From Methylotenera sp. (GTDB lineage: Bacteria > Pseudomonadota > Gammaproteobacteria > Burkholderiales > Methylophilaceae): 64,000 nucleotides of DNA. Position numbers and translations under genes: made by a program. The notes under the pieces are model-generated. The model saw only the letters and a program-made list of their open reading frames with translations, was not told the DNA's origin and did no database searches. The stretch lies in assembly GCF_030684185.1 (NCBI RefSeq), contig NZ_JAUXOY010000026.1, positions 1 through 64,000 of the forward strand, written 5' to 3'. This document shows, piece after piece, positions 1 to 9,990 of the stretch (position 1 is its first letter; the number at the start of each line of letters is the position of its first letter).

Positions 1-578
1 TTCATCATGCCACCATCATTCAGTGTGAAGGAGGCAGCTACCGAAGAAAATCATCTATGCAAAAACAGTAGTAAAAATCTCAGCGTCAACTAGACAAGAT
101 AATTGTCGCTGAACTGGACAAGATAGTTGACGCGCTACAATATTCGAGACTATCCGGACTAATTGGGATCTCGTTTAGAGATCCAGGCGTAACTCAGGAA
201 CGAAACAGGGGTGCCGCATTGCATAGCTTGGTTTGCGAATATTTAGGGTATTCTCGCTATGAAGATTTGGGCCAATTCCCTGATATTAGAAATCAACTCT
301 TAGAGATTAAACTTCAGACATCTCCTACGATTGATTTGGGTTGGGTGTTACCTAATAGTACCGAGGAGCTGAATGTACCCGCACTAAATGAATGTAACCC
401 TAGACACTGCGATACTCGATACGCAATTTTTTACGCTAAAACAGAAGATGGTCTAGTGACTTTGACGCATTTAATTGTCACAACGGGTGAAGACTTTTTC
501 ACCCGTTTTCGTAAGTTCAATGGAAAAGGTATTAACGGCAAAATCCAAATACCGTTGCCGCGCAATTTCTTTGACTAA
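1..578 (+). pseudogene. C-terminal part of a probable type II restriction endonuclease, frameshifted; extends beyond the left edge
   Basis: Frame 3 is open from 75 to 578 (KSQRQLDKIIVAELDKIVDALQYSRLSG...QFPDIRNQLLEIKLQTSPTIDLGWVLP...). Frame 1 is open from 1 to 90. Adding one A to the A-run at 73-77 joins them. Located tail-to-tail with an adenine methyltransferase. Confidence 0.55.
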
Positions 579-2314
579 AAGCCGAATATCCGCCATACCT
601 TGGCATCAAGATCTAGTTTTAGATCATCAACCTCTGATGATTGTGCGTGGTAAATATCTTTAGCTAATCTTACTAGATCTTGCGCAGCCTGACTCATAGG
701 GTTAGGTAGCGGGAACTGTTCGACGTATTGTGTAATGAATCGTCTCCTGCCTGCATATAGTTTATTATTGAATCGGTGGTCATAGTATGCCTCTATGAAA
801 GTAGAATTAGCTATGGCTAAGGTAAGCCAGAGTAAATCTGCATCCTTACCTGAATTTGCTTTAAGCCAATAACATTCACCGTTAACAACACCCCCCTCCA
901 GATCCATCCAGAAAACTGGTTTTTCAGATATATCAAGGAATACAAGTTTAGGCTCAGACCAGGCAGCCGGGTCTTGTGGAACCCACAATTCATACCATGC
1001 GCGCCCTGCCTCAATTAAATATTTACGAGATTCTAATGATTTTCGATGGCCGTTTAAATAGCTTGATGCCATAGGGTATAAGCTTATATCAACTGCCCTG
1101 CGACCTTGTTCAAAAGATTCATGGGTGTAGAGGATTTGTTTAGAAACTTTAGGTTTTACTGCTCGGAATTGAGCTCCACATTTTCGAGTGATTAATGGAC
1201 GTAGCAATTCTGGCTTCCCGTCTGGCAATGAATCCCAATCGCTACGAACAAATACTTTATCCGCAGTTGATTTTACCCCAACTCTAATTTTCCCTACGTC
1301 TCCGAATGTTCCCCATGTATTATCCTTTACGGTAGCTAGCCAGTTATCAACCTCCACCGTGGCCACACGCCACACATCATGTGAATTACCTCCATTGTCT
1401 AACAGGCCATGCCTTACACGAAACTTATGCCCGTCGGGCAATAGGGCAACTTTGTTGTTATCAATGGATAAGGCTGACAATGCATCTGGGGCCACAATAT
1501 CTGCGGGATCATCAGTTTCATATATTGAAGAAAATGAAATGCTCGTTGTTGGATGTGTTGCGGCAGTAAAATCCGGCTGTCCCCTAGCCAAGAGAACCGC
1601 AGGAAGGACTGCTGCATCAAAAAGCTTAGTGTCACCTAAATCCCAAACATGCTCTATTCTGAAGTTAGCTAGTAACGCGTGGCGTACCGTTTGACCTGAT
1701 TTTGTAGTAATGAATCGGTTTGACGTAATAATTCCAGTTACACCGTCCGCTGAGATTACTCTTGATATACCAAGCATAAAGGGGTAATAAAGATCTACTC
1801 TACCTGTAAGCCCAAAATCTTGAGCTAATTGCTGAGCTTGCTGGGCACCCATTATTTGGGTTCGAACATACGGAGGATTGGCTATAACCAAATCAAATTG
1901 TTCGCAAGTAGAATCGAAGGCTTGCACCAAGTCAATAAAGTCTTGGACTTTTAATTCAGCATTTACATCAGGATAGTTTAGCTTTAGGCGATCGTTCGCA
2001 ATAGAAATGGCAAGCGGATCAGTATCGTATCCAAATACTTCTAATCGACTATGCTCTGCAACGGGAATTCGGTTGAGTAGTGCTAACAGTAATGCTCCGT
2101 CACCTACTGCTGGATCTAGAACCCGTATTACGCCTGTAGGCGGGACTTGGAACACTCGCATCATTTGTTCAGCTACAAAATCTGCGAAAATATCAGGGGT
2201 ATAGGTTGCACCTGATGATTTCTTTACAGCAGATAAGCTATATCGGGGACTTATAGCTAAAGTCTCAGATATATCTAATTCAACGGTGTATTCAGTAAAG
2301 ACAGCTTCAGTCAT
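575..2314 (-). CDS. N6-adenine DNA methyltransferase (Eco57I/TaqI-like type II M protein)
   Basis: Motif I LDPAVGDGALL and motif IV NPPY in the 598-aa ORF. The ATG at 2314 overlaps the stop of the upstream RHH ORF, so it is preferred over 2371. Confidence 0.85.
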   Translation of the reverse strand: MTEAVFTEYTVELDISETLAISPRYSLSAVKKSSGATYTPDIFADFVAEQMMRVFQVPPTGVIRVLDPAVGDGALLLALLNRIPVAEHSRLEVFGYDTDPLAISIANDRLKLNYPDVNAELKVQDFIDLVQAFDSTCEQFDLVIANPPYVRTQIMGAQQAQQLAQDFGLTGRVDLYYPFMLGISRVISADGVTGIITSNRFITTKSGQTVRHALLANFRIEHVWDLGDTKLFDAAVLPAVLLARGQPDFTAATHPTTSISFSSIYETDDPADIVAPDALSALSIDNNKVALLPDGHKFRVRHGLLDNGGNSHDVWRVATVEVDNWLATVKDNTWGTFGDVGKIRVGVKSTADKVFVRSDWDSLPDGKPELLRPLITRKCGAQFRAVKPKVSKQILYTHESFEQGRRAVDISLYPMASSYLNGHRKSLESRKYLIEAGRAWYELWVPQDPAAWSEPKLVFLDISEKPVFWMDLEGGVVNGECYWLKANSGKDADLLWLTLAIANSTFIEAYYDHRFNNKLYAGRRRFITQYVEQFPLPNPMSQAAQDLVRLAKDIYHAQSSEVDDLKLDLDAKVWRIFGF

Positions 2315-2495
2315 TATGTAAAGCATCTCCAGTTTCGATTGGAATTCCAAGCTTTTCGCATCGTTCGGCAATTAGCACCTCTAGTATATTCGCCAGACTC
2401 CTACGCTCAAGCTTAGCGACCTTTCGCAAGGCTGCTTTAAGATTTGAGGATATGCGCAAATTTAGCGTTTCTGATTTAATATCCGTTTGATTCAT
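2307..2495 (-). CDS. Small ribbon-helix-helix-like DNA-binding protein (MNQTDIKSETLNLRISSNLKAALRKVAKLERRSLANILEVLIAERCEKLGIPIETGDALHND)
   Basis: RHH/Arc-like pattern (LNLRISSNLKAALRKVAKLERRSLANILEVLI). Overlaps the methyltransferase start (ATGACTGA). Internal Met preferred over the 92-aa ORF start. Confidence 0.6.
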   Translation of the reverse strand: MNQTDIKSETLNLRISSNLKAALRKVAKLERRSLANILEVLIAERCEKLGIPIETGDALHND

Positions 2496-2661
2496 AATTT
2501 CACCAACATATATCAGCTCACTTACCATTACTTTAAAAAAGGATGTCGAATCATAAGAAGCATATTGTATAGCAAAATTAATCACTTGTAAAGTACATTT
2601 GCGTTACATTGTGCGCCTTTTTAATTTAGCTTTAAGCTGACATCCCTATTATTGAAAACTA

Positions 2662-3039
2662 TCAGTCAAATACTTTAGATACTATGATTCGCCTTGCAAC
2701 GGCTAGTATCACGTCATAAATTAGCACACCTTCCTTATCAGTAATGATTTGCTTAGTTGCCGTCCAAACTTTCTCGTTTTCTATGATATCCAGAAAATCA
2801 TGTCCTCGGAGTGTTAACTTCATTGCCATGGCAAACCCATAAGGCTTAAGAGGGTCGCCCATGTTAGATTCATGGATATTAGCCTTAATTAAACCGGCAT
2901 CACTTAGTTGATGAAAGTGATACATCATAATTTGATTATCGATACCCTCCGTGGCTGCGAAACCGCTAGCATCAAGTGGGCAGGATGTTTCTTTAAGTTT
3001 AAGCAATATTTTTCTAATCACGTCCCAATTTCGTTGCAT
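2662..3039 (-). CDS. DUF2513 domain protein (winged-helix-like)
   Basis: Translation MQRNWDVIRKILLKLKE...GHDFLDIIENEKVW resembles DUF2513 proteins. Confidence 0.65.
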   Translation of the reverse strand: MQRNWDVIRKILLKLKETSCPLDASGFAATEGIDNQIMMYHFHQLSDAGLIKANIHESNMGDPLKPYGFAMAMKLTLRGHDFLDIIENEKVWTATKQIITDKEGVLIYDVILAVARRIIVSKVFD

Positions 3040-3091
3040 ATTTAAGCTTTCATGTTGTTAGTAGAATTAAGTATAGGTACCTGCAAAGAAG

Positions 3092-3122
3092 AAGCCCGCT
3101 AACTCTAAGAATTAGCGGGCTT
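3092..3122. repeat. Perfect 11-bp inverted repeat AAGCCCGCTAA-N9-TTAGCGGGCTT
   Basis: Read directly in sequence between the DUF2513 gene and the EcfT-like gene. Confidence 0.85.
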
Positions 3123-3313
3123 GAATGTACTACTTGTACTTTGGTACTATATTCTGCTAGTGTATTTTAACGTACTAGCTTTTCAACACGATTTCCTAAC
3201 GGCTTGGCATGTTGCTCGGCTTTTTTATTTAAGCGGTATTCTTATTTCTAATAATTTAAGCATCAATACGTACGCACTATGATTAAATAAAGAATAGATC
3301 CTTAATAATACCT

Positions 3314-3946
3314 ATGCATTCATTTGTTAAAATCTTAGTTTTTATATTTATTCTATTATCCATGAGTTTTTTGAATAATGGACTTGTTTGGTTGTTGTGT
3401 ATGTTTACTTGCATATTTGCTGCTAAATTACAATTTAAAGACTTTCTTCGTGTAGTAAAGCGTATGCGATGGTTGTTTATTTCAATATTTATTATCTATG
3501 CATTTGGAACACCAGGTGAATATATTCAGGGGTTTCCAATTAATTTTGCACCTACTATCGAGGGTTGTGTATTAGGTTTATTGCATATCGCAAAGTTGTT
3601 AATTGCACTTGCTACGCTCAGTTTACTTTTTTCAACTAGTTCTAAAGAGCAATTAATGACTGGTTTATACCTGTTACTTTTACCGTTGAAACGAATTGGA
3701 TTTAATACAGAGCAATTTACCGCGAGATTGATACTTACACTGGATTATGTTGAAGATTTAGCGGTTAAAGAAAACTTTAAACTTAGTTTTAATCACTTAG
3801 CAAGTATGAATTTAGCCACAGAAAATTTACAGAACGACAAGATAATCATTTTGCAAGTATTCCCATTTAAATTGATTGATAAAGTTATTATTGCAATTTT
3901 AATTTTGAGTGTTTCGCTATTTGTTTACTTAAGGGTTTTCTTTTGA
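3314..3946 (+). CDS. EcfT/CbiQ-like energy-coupling-factor transmembrane protein
   Basis: Polytopic 210-aa protein; overlaps the truA start. Confidence 0.5.
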   Translation: MHSFVKILVFIFILLSMSFLNNGLVWLLCMFTCIFAAKLQFKDFLRVVKRMRWLFISIFIIYAFGTPGEYIQGFPINFAPTIEGCVLGLLHIAKLLIALATLSLLFSTSSKEQLMTGLYLLLLPLKRIGFNTEQFTARLILTLDYVEDLAVKENFKLSFNHLASMNLATENLQNDKIIILQVFPFKLIDKVIIAILILSVSLFVYLRVFF

Positions 3947-4749
3947 GAATTGCGCTTGGAGTAGCTTACGATGGCGCTAACTTTTGTGGCTGGCAAAGCC
4001 AACCATCTGCTTGTGGTGTACAGGATGCATTTGAGCTTGCGATTGCAAGCATTGCTCAGCATGGTGTAAGAGTTCATGCGGCAGGTAGAACCGATACAGG
4101 TGTGCATGCTCTTTGCCAGGTTGTTCATTTTGATACTGATAGCATGCGACCAATATCCGCCTGGGTGCGTGGTGTAAATGCGCATTTGCCAGCTACTGTT
4201 CGTGTTGAGTGGGCGCATGTGGTAGATGATACTTTTCATGCGCGCTTTTCAGCGTATGAGCGTAGTTATCAATACCTGCTTTATAACGCACCGGTAGCAC
4301 CAGCATTAATGGCAACAAAAGCTGGCTGGTTTCATTTGCCACTTAATGGCGAGGCTATGTCTGAGGCCGCTAACTATTTAATCGGTGAGCATGATTTTAG
4401 TGCGTTTAGAGCCTCGGAATGTCAGGCAAAAACGGCGATTAGGTGCATGACTAAGGCTGAAGTTAAAATGACCGGTAAGTATTTTGTGTTTGAGTTTACT
4501 GCAAATGCATTTTTGCAACATCAGGTACGTAATATGATAGGCGCGCTAGTGTATATAGGTAAAGGTGCGCATCCACCTGAGTATATGAAAGAGCTATTGC
4601 AGAAGCGCGACAGGACGTTATCCCCGCCAACGTTTTCTCCGCATGGTCTATATTTGACTGGAGTTGGTTACGATGCTAAATGGGATTTACCCATCAGCCA
4701 GCTAACTAGTCAACTTGGCCCTCAAAGCGGCATCCATGTAATCATTTAG
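3943..4749 (+). CDS. truA: tRNA pseudouridine(38-40) synthase
   Basis: GRTDTGVHALCQVVHFDT and QHQVRNMIG motifs; TTG start. Confidence 0.93.
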   Translation: MRIALGVAYDGANFCGWQSQPSACGVQDAFELAIASIAQHGVRVHAAGRTDTGVHALCQVVHFDTDSMRPISAWVRGVNAHLPATVRVEWAHVVDDTFHARFSAYERSYQYLLYNAPVAPALMATKAGWFHLPLNGEAMSEAANYLIGEHDFSAFRASECQAKTAIRCMTKAEVKMTGKYFVFEFTANAFLQHQVRNMIGALVYIGKGAHPPEYMKELLQKRDRTLSPPTFSPHGLYLTGVGYDAKWDLPISQLTSQLGPQSGIHVII

Positions 4750-4798
4750 CGTTACAATAGCGGTTTTATCGATTAGCTTGAATCTGTGAAAGTCAACT

Positions 4799-5413
4799 TT
4801 GAGAGTTAGAGTCAAAATTTGTGGTATTACCCGTATTGAAGATGCTTTAAGTGCTGTTGAGCATGGCGCTGATGCGATTGGTTTGGTGTTTTATGACCAA
4901 AGCCCACGTAATGTGAGTATCAGTCAGGCAATGGAAATTGCGAATAATATCCCCGCATTTGTCAGTGTGGTGGGTCTGTTTGTAAATGCGGAAAGCAGTT
5001 TTATAAATGAAGTCATTTCAAAAGTTAAGCTAGACCTTTTACAGTTTCATGGCGATGAAACTCCTGAAGAGTGCGCAAGTTATACGCTACCTTTTATCAA
5101 GGCAATTCGCGTTAAGAACGATACAAATTTGGTACAATATGCCAATGACTTTTCAGTAGCAAGAGCGTTGTTGCTTGATGCTTATACTGAAGGTGTGGCT
5201 GGGGGTACCGGACATGTGTTTGATTGGAATTTAATTCCCAAACAGTTGACTAAACAAGTGATTCTTGCTGGTGGTTTAAATGCTGATAATGTTGCATTAG
5301 CGATTCAACAGGTAAACCCGTATGCTGTAGATGTCAGTGGCGGTGTAGAGGCTTCAAAGGGAATAAAAGATGCAGAGAAAATCGCTGCATTTATGCGTCA
5401 AGTTTATAAGTAA
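4799..5413 (+). CDS. trpF: Phosphoribosylanthranilate isomerase
   Basis: [42 protein letters not shown] motifs; next to trpBA. Confidence 0.93.
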   Translation: MRVRVKICGITRIEDALSAVEHGADAIGLVFYDQSPRNVSISQAMEIANNIPAFVSVVGLFVNAESSFINEVISKVKLDLLQFHGDETPEECASYTLPFIKAIRVKNDTNLVQYANDFSVARALLLDAYTEGVAGGTGHVFDWNLIPKQLTKQVILAGGLNADNVALAIQQVNPYAVDVSGGVEASKGIKDAEKIAAFMRQVYK

Positions 5414-5485
5414 TGATGTAACTTGTGTAAAACTGATTATGTATGTTGACAATAAATACCAGAAATATTTCGTGGAGAACTAGAA

Positions 5486-6688
5486 ATGCAGCTTTATGAT
5501 ATGCCAGATGCACGTGGGCACTTTGGACAATTTGGTGGTACATTTGTTGCAGAAACTTTGGTAGAGGCATTAGAAGAGCTGCGTGTAATGTACGAAAAGT
5601 ACAGGCATGACCCAGTGTTCTTAGCTGAATATGCTTATGATTTAAAGCACTTTGTTGGCCGTCCAAGTCCTATATATCATGCCAAGCGCTTGTCAGAAAA
5701 AGTTGGCGGAGCTCAGATTTATCTGAAACGTGAAGACTTGAATCATACTGGTGCCCATAAAATCAATAACACCATAGGCCAAGCGTTATTGGCAAAACGT
5801 ATGGGTAAACCACGCGTGATTGCAGAAACTGGTGCTGGACAACATGGTGTCGCTACTGCGACTATTGCCGCACGTTTAGGACTGGAATGCGTAGTCTATA
5901 TGGGCAGCGAAGATGTCAAGCGTCAAGCTCCGAATGTCTTTAGAATGAAATTGTTAGGTGCAACTGTTGTACCTGTTGAAAGTGGATCCAAAACGCTTAA
6001 AGATGCGCTTAATGAAGCGATGCGCGATTGGGTAACCAACGTCCACAATACCTTTTATATTATCGGCACAGTAGCAGGCCCGCACCCATACCCTATGATG
6101 GTGCGCGACTTTCAGGCGGTGATTGGTATTGAAGCCAAAGAGCAAATGATTGAGATGGTGGGTCGTCAGCCTGACGCAGTTGTTGCATGTGTTGGTGGTG
6201 GCTCAAATGCCATGGGTATTTTCTATCCCTATATTGATGTGCCCAATGTGCGTTTGATAGGCGTAGAGGCTGCAGGGCTAGGCATGGAAACAGGTAAACA
6301 TGCTGCACCGTTAACAGCTAATAGTCCGGTAGGCGTATTGCATGGCAATCGCACCTATTTAATGCAAGATGCCGATGGCAACATTATTGAAACGCACTCA
6401 GTTTCAGCTGGTTTAGATTACCCGGGTGTGGGCCCTGAGCATGCTTGGCTTAAAGATATTAAACGTGCGGAGTATGTTGCGATTACTGACGATGAGGCGA
6501 TGGCTGCTTTTCATAATTTATGCCGTACTGAAGGGATTATTCCTGCGCTGGAATCAAGCCATGCACTTGCTTATGCTGAAAAATTGGCTAAAACCATGAG
6601 CAAAGATCAAATCATTTTAGTGAATTTATCTGGCCGTGGTGATAAAGATATTAATACCGTAGCTAAACTTGCAAACATCACTCTCTAA
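5486..6688 (+). CDS. trpB: Tryptophan synthase beta chain
   Basis: [34 protein letters not shown] motifs. Confidence 0.97.
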   Translation: MQLYDMPDARGHFGQFGGTFVAETLVEALEELRVMYEKYRHDPVFLAEYAYDLKHFVGRPSPIYHAKRLSEKVGGAQIYLKREDLNHTGAHKINNTIGQALLAKRMGKPRVIAETGAGQHGVATATIAARLGLECVVYMGSEDVKRQAPNVFRMKLLGATVVPVESGSKTLKDALNEAMRDWVTNVHNTFYIIGTVAGPHPYPMMVRDFQAVIGIEAKEQMIEMVGRQPDAVVACVGGGSNAMGIFYPYIDVPNVRLIGVEAAGLGMETGKHAAPLTANSPVGVLHGNRTYLMQDADGNIIETHSVSAGLDYPGVGPEHAWLKDIKRAEYVAITDDEAMAAFHNLCRTEGIIPALESSHALAYAEKLAKTMSKDQIILVNLSGRGDKDINTVAKLANITL

Positions 6689-6712
6689 ACATAACTCTTA
6701 AAAAAATTATTC

Positions 6713-7519
6713 ATGTCGCGCATTCAAACTGTTTTTACTACACTTAAACAACAGGGCAAAACAGCCTTGATCCCTTACATCACTGCAGGTGATCCGCATC
6801 CCAAGCACACCGTTAATTTGATGCACACTTTAGTCAAGCATGGTGCAGATATGATTGAGTTAGGTGTGCCTTTTTCGGATCCGATGGCAGATGGCCCTGT
6901 TATTCAACGTGCCAGCGAACGTGCGTTAGTACACAAGGTTGGCTTAACTGCCGTGCTTGATATGGTGAAAACTTTTCGTGAAACCAATCAAACCACACCG
7001 ATTATACTGATGGGCTATGCTAATCCAATTGAGGCTATTGGTGCTGCGGTATTTGCCGATCGTGCAAAAGCTGCGGATGTAGATGGTGTTATTACAGTTG
7101 ATTATCCACCAGAAGAATGCGGAAACTTTGTACAGCAACTTCGTTCTAGAGATATTGACCCGGTGTTTTTGTTGTCACCTACTACTGAACCTAAACGTGT
7201 CGAGTTGATCGTTAATCAAGCTAGCGGATTCGTCTATTATGTGTCACTTAAGGGCGTGACTGGTGCAGCTAATTTGGATATTGTTGAAGTCTCTGAGCGA
7301 GTAGCCTCAATTCGCAAGCAGACCAATTTGCCAGTAGGTGTCGGTTTTGGCATTCGAGATGCCGCTACTGCAAAAGCGACAGCCAAAATAGCGGATGCTG
7401 TAGTGGTGGGTAGTCGGATGGTGCAAACAATTGAAGCCTCAACTGAAGATAACTTATTGAGCAATGTGGCTACACTTATGGATGAATTGAAAGCCGCAGT
7501 TAATGCTGCAGGTGAATGA
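6713..7519 (+). CDS. trpA: Tryptophan synthase alpha chain
   Basis: ELGVPFSDPMADGPVIQ, GVGFGI motifs; after trpB. Confidence 0.96.
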   Translation: MSRIQTVFTTLKQQGKTALIPYITAGDPHPKHTVNLMHTLVKHGADMIELGVPFSDPMADGPVIQRASERALVHKVGLTAVLDMVKTFRETNQTTPIILMGYANPIEAIGAAVFADRAKAADVDGVITVDYPPEECGNFVQQLRSRDIDPVFLLSPTTEPKRVELIVNQASGFVYYVSLKGVTGAANLDIVEVSERVASIRKQTNLPVGVGFGIRDAATAKATAKIADAVVVGSRMVQTIEASTEDNLLSNVATLMDELKAAVNAAGE

Positions 7520-7593
7520 GACTACAAGCGTATTAAACTGCAAATAAATATAGCGATATAAACGCATAAAGATACACCAAAGGGGATAACAGC

Positions 7594-8469
7594 ATGGGTT
7601 GGTTAAATCAATTACCGCAAAAAATTAAGCGTGTCGTAGGAGGGGATAAAAAAACCGTACCTGAAGGTCTTTGGAGCAAATGTCCTGCATGTCAAACGGT
7701 TTTATACAAAAAAGATCTGGAAGACAATTCGGAAGTTTGCCCTAAATGTGCTTATCATAACCGGATTGGCGCGCGTGCAAGGTTGGCGCAGCTGTTAGAT
7801 GCTGAAGGTCAATTTGAAATTGGCGCACAAGTGCAGGCGGTAGATACACTTAAATTTAAAGATAGTAAAAGTTATGCTGATCGTATTAGGGAATCACAAA
7901 AAACGGTTGGTGAAAAAGACGCATTAATTGTAATTCAGGGCAGTATTAAAGCCGTTCCAGTCGTTGTCGCCGCTTTCGAATTCAAGTTCATGGGTGGTTC
8001 AATGGGCTCGGTAGTAGGGGAGCGATTTGTTCGCGGTGTACAAACAGCTATTGATAATAAAATGGCCTTCGTTTGTATTTCTGCCAGTGGTGGTGCGCGC
8101 ATGCAAGAAGGCTTGTTTTCGCTCATGCAGATGGCCAAAACCAGTGCAGCACTTACGCAGCTAAGTAAGGCCGGTTTGCCATTCATATCTGTGCTCACTG
8201 ATCCAACCATGGGCGGTGTATCAGCTAGCTTTGCGATGCTAGGTGATGTTATTGTGGCTGAACCACAGGCTTTGATTGGCTTTGCAGGCCCTCGTGTGAT
8301 TGAACAAACTGTGCGGGAAACCTTACCAGATGGTTTTCAACGCGCAGAATTCCTATTGGAGCATGGTGCGGTAGATTTAATTATAGACCGTCGTGAAATG
8401 CGTAATCGATTGGCTGTGATTTTAGCTAATTTAATGCGCTTGCCAGTGCCGGTGCCAGTAACGGCTTAA
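7594..8469 (+). CDS. accD: Acetyl-CoA carboxylase carboxyltransferase subunit beta
   Basis: N-terminal zinc ribbon (CPACQ...CPKC); [21 protein letters not shown] motifs. Confidence 0.96.
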   Translation: MGWLNQLPQKIKRVVGGDKKTVPEGLWSKCPACQTVLYKKDLEDNSEVCPKCAYHNRIGARARLAQLLDAEGQFEIGAQVQAVDTLKFKDSKSYADRIRESQKTVGEKDALIVIQGSIKAVPVVVAAFEFKFMGGSMGSVVGERFVRGVQTAIDNKMAFVCISASGGARMQEGLFSLMQMAKTSAALTQLSKAGLPFISVLTDPTMGGVSASFAMLGDVIVAEPQALIGFAGPRVIEQTVRETLPDGFQRAEFLLEHGAVDLIIDRREMRNRLAVILANLMRLPVPVPVTA

Positions 8470-8578
8470 GTTTTACGTTAACATAATGTTCATTATTCTA
8501 GCCGCTAATTTTTGAGTATTTATTTTTTAAAGTTCTACATAACACCTAGGGCCTTTTTCATGCCTATTGGTAATCCGC

Positions 8579-9973
8579 ATGAGTGAAAGCACCGTTATTA
8601 AAAATACAGGTTTTAAAAATATAGGTACTAAAAACTTAGACGCATGGTTAAGTTATATTGAGCGTTTGCATCCCAAATCAATAGCGATGGGTTTGGACAG
8701 GGTAAAACTCATTATTGATAGGCTTAAACTACAGCCTAATTTCATTGTTATTACCGTTGCTGGCACCAATGGTAAAGGCTCTACCTGTGCAATGTTAGAG
8801 CAAATATATAAGAATGCCGGGTATGTGGTTGGCTGTTATACGTCACCACATTTGCTACGCTATAACGAGCGTGTTCGCGTGAATGGTGATGAAGTAAGCA
8901 ATGACAGTCTTTGCGCAGCCTTTGAAGCAATAGATGCGGCCAGATTAAATGCAAATGGTGATTTAACCGCACTCACTTATTTTGAAGTTGGCACTTTGGC
9001 AGCAATCTGGCACTTTATGCAAACAGGTATTGATGTTGCTATTTTAGAAGTTGGCTTGGGCGGTAGATTAGATGCTGTTAATGCGTTTGAGCCTAGTTGT
9101 GCAATCGTCACGAGTGTCGATTTGGATCATCAGGAGTTCTTAGGCAATACGCGTGAAAGCATCGGTTTTGAAAAGGCAGGAGTTTACCGTACTTCAGTGC
9201 CAGCAATCTGTGGAGACGACAATCCGCCAGCTAGCTTAGTGGCTCACGCACATAAAATTCAGGCAGATTTTATGTGCATACATCAAGACTTTGATTTCAT
9301 TTTGGATATTGAAGACCTGAGTGTTGAAGACTTGAGTATTAAAGACTTGAGTATTAAAAATAAGTGGCGTTATGTTTCAGGCACTCAGGCTGCTGGCACA
9401 GCTATTTATAACTTGCCACTTCCAGCATTGCAAGGTCGTTATCAGTTAAACAATGCTGCTTGTGCAATCGCAGCAGTTGAATCTCTGCAATCAAGTTTGC
9501 CAGTTGCTGAAGTATCTATAGCGAGTGCGATGCATCAAGTTAGCTTGGTAGGACGTTTTCAGACAATATCAAAATCACCATATGTGATTTTAGACGTGGC
9601 CCATAACCCTCATGCAGCACATGCACTGGCTGATAATTTAAAAGCTAGTAAATTACATCATGATAAAACGATTGCAGTTTTTGCGATGTTGGCAGATAAA
9701 GATGTCAAAGGCGTTGTAGAGGCGGTTAAAAATGAAATCGACATTTGGTATGTTGCAAGTATTGACCATTTGCGCGGGGCAGTAGCCACTGATCTTGCGG
9801 GCATTGTGACTGAAGTAAATCCGCATGCTGAGGTCAAGACCTTTGAAAATGCCGATAACGCCTTTCAACAAGCCTGTATAGATGCCGGCGAAAATGATAA
9901 AATAGTTGTCTTCGGTTCTTTTTTTACCGTTTCAAGCGTGATGCAAGCAATCAATGACCGCTCAAAAAATTAA
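8579..9973 (+). CDS. folC: Bifunctional folylpolyglutamate/dihydrofolate synthase
   Basis: VAGTNGKGSTCAMLE, YTSPHLLRYNERVRVNG, EVGLGGRLDAVN motifs; ATG at 8579. Confidence 0.93.
   Translation: MSESTVIKNTGFKNIGTKNLDAWLSYIERLHPKSIAMGLDRVKLIIDRLKLQPNFIVITVAGTNGKGSTCAMLEQIYKNAGYVVGCYTSPHLLRYNERVRVNGDEVSNDSLCAAFEAIDAARLNANGDLTALTYFEVGTLAAIWHFMQTGIDVAILEVGLGGRLDAVNAFEPSCAIVTSVDLDHQEFLGNTRESIGFEKAGVYRTSVPAICGDDNPPASLVAHAHKIQADFMCIHQDFDFILDIEDLSVEDLSIKDLSIKNKWRYVSGTQAAGTAIYNLPLPALQGRYQLNNAACAIAAVESLQSSLPVAEVSIASAMHQVSLVGRFQTISKSPYVILDVAHNPHAAHALADNLKASKLHHDKTIAVFAMLADKDVKGVVEAVKNEIDIWYVASIDHLRGAVATDLAGIVTEVNPHAEVKTFENADNAFQQACIDAGENDKIVVFGSFFTVSSVMQAINDRSKN
8597..8641 (+). repeat. Three imperfect tandem 15-nt units at the folC 5' end (IKNTG FKNIG TKNLD)
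   Basis: ATTAAAAATACAGGT / TTTAAAAATATAGGT / ACTAAAAACTTAGAC. Confidence 0.75.
9314..9358 (+). repeat. In-frame 15-nt tandem repeat inside folC, three units
   Basis: GACCTGAGTGTTGAA / GACTTGAGTATTAAA / GACTTGAGTATTAAA, encoding DLSVE-DLSIK-DLSIK. Confidence 0.9.
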
Positions 9974-9990
9974 TCTGTAAGGAAACAGCA

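Noticed and set aside
88-130. Near-direct repeat CTAGACAAGATAATTG / CTGGACAAGATAGTTG that looked like an insertion-sequence end
   Set aside because: It lies in the open restriction-endonuclease frame and encodes LDKII...LDKIV, so a coding repeat is the simpler reading
3131-3300. Possible tRNA or att site between the hairpin and EcfT
   Set aside because: No cloverleaf or T-arm consensus could be recognised by eye
9305-9358. Possible CRISPR-like repeat in folC
   Set aside because: Units are 15 nt with no spacers and stay in the FolC frame; it is a coding minisatellite
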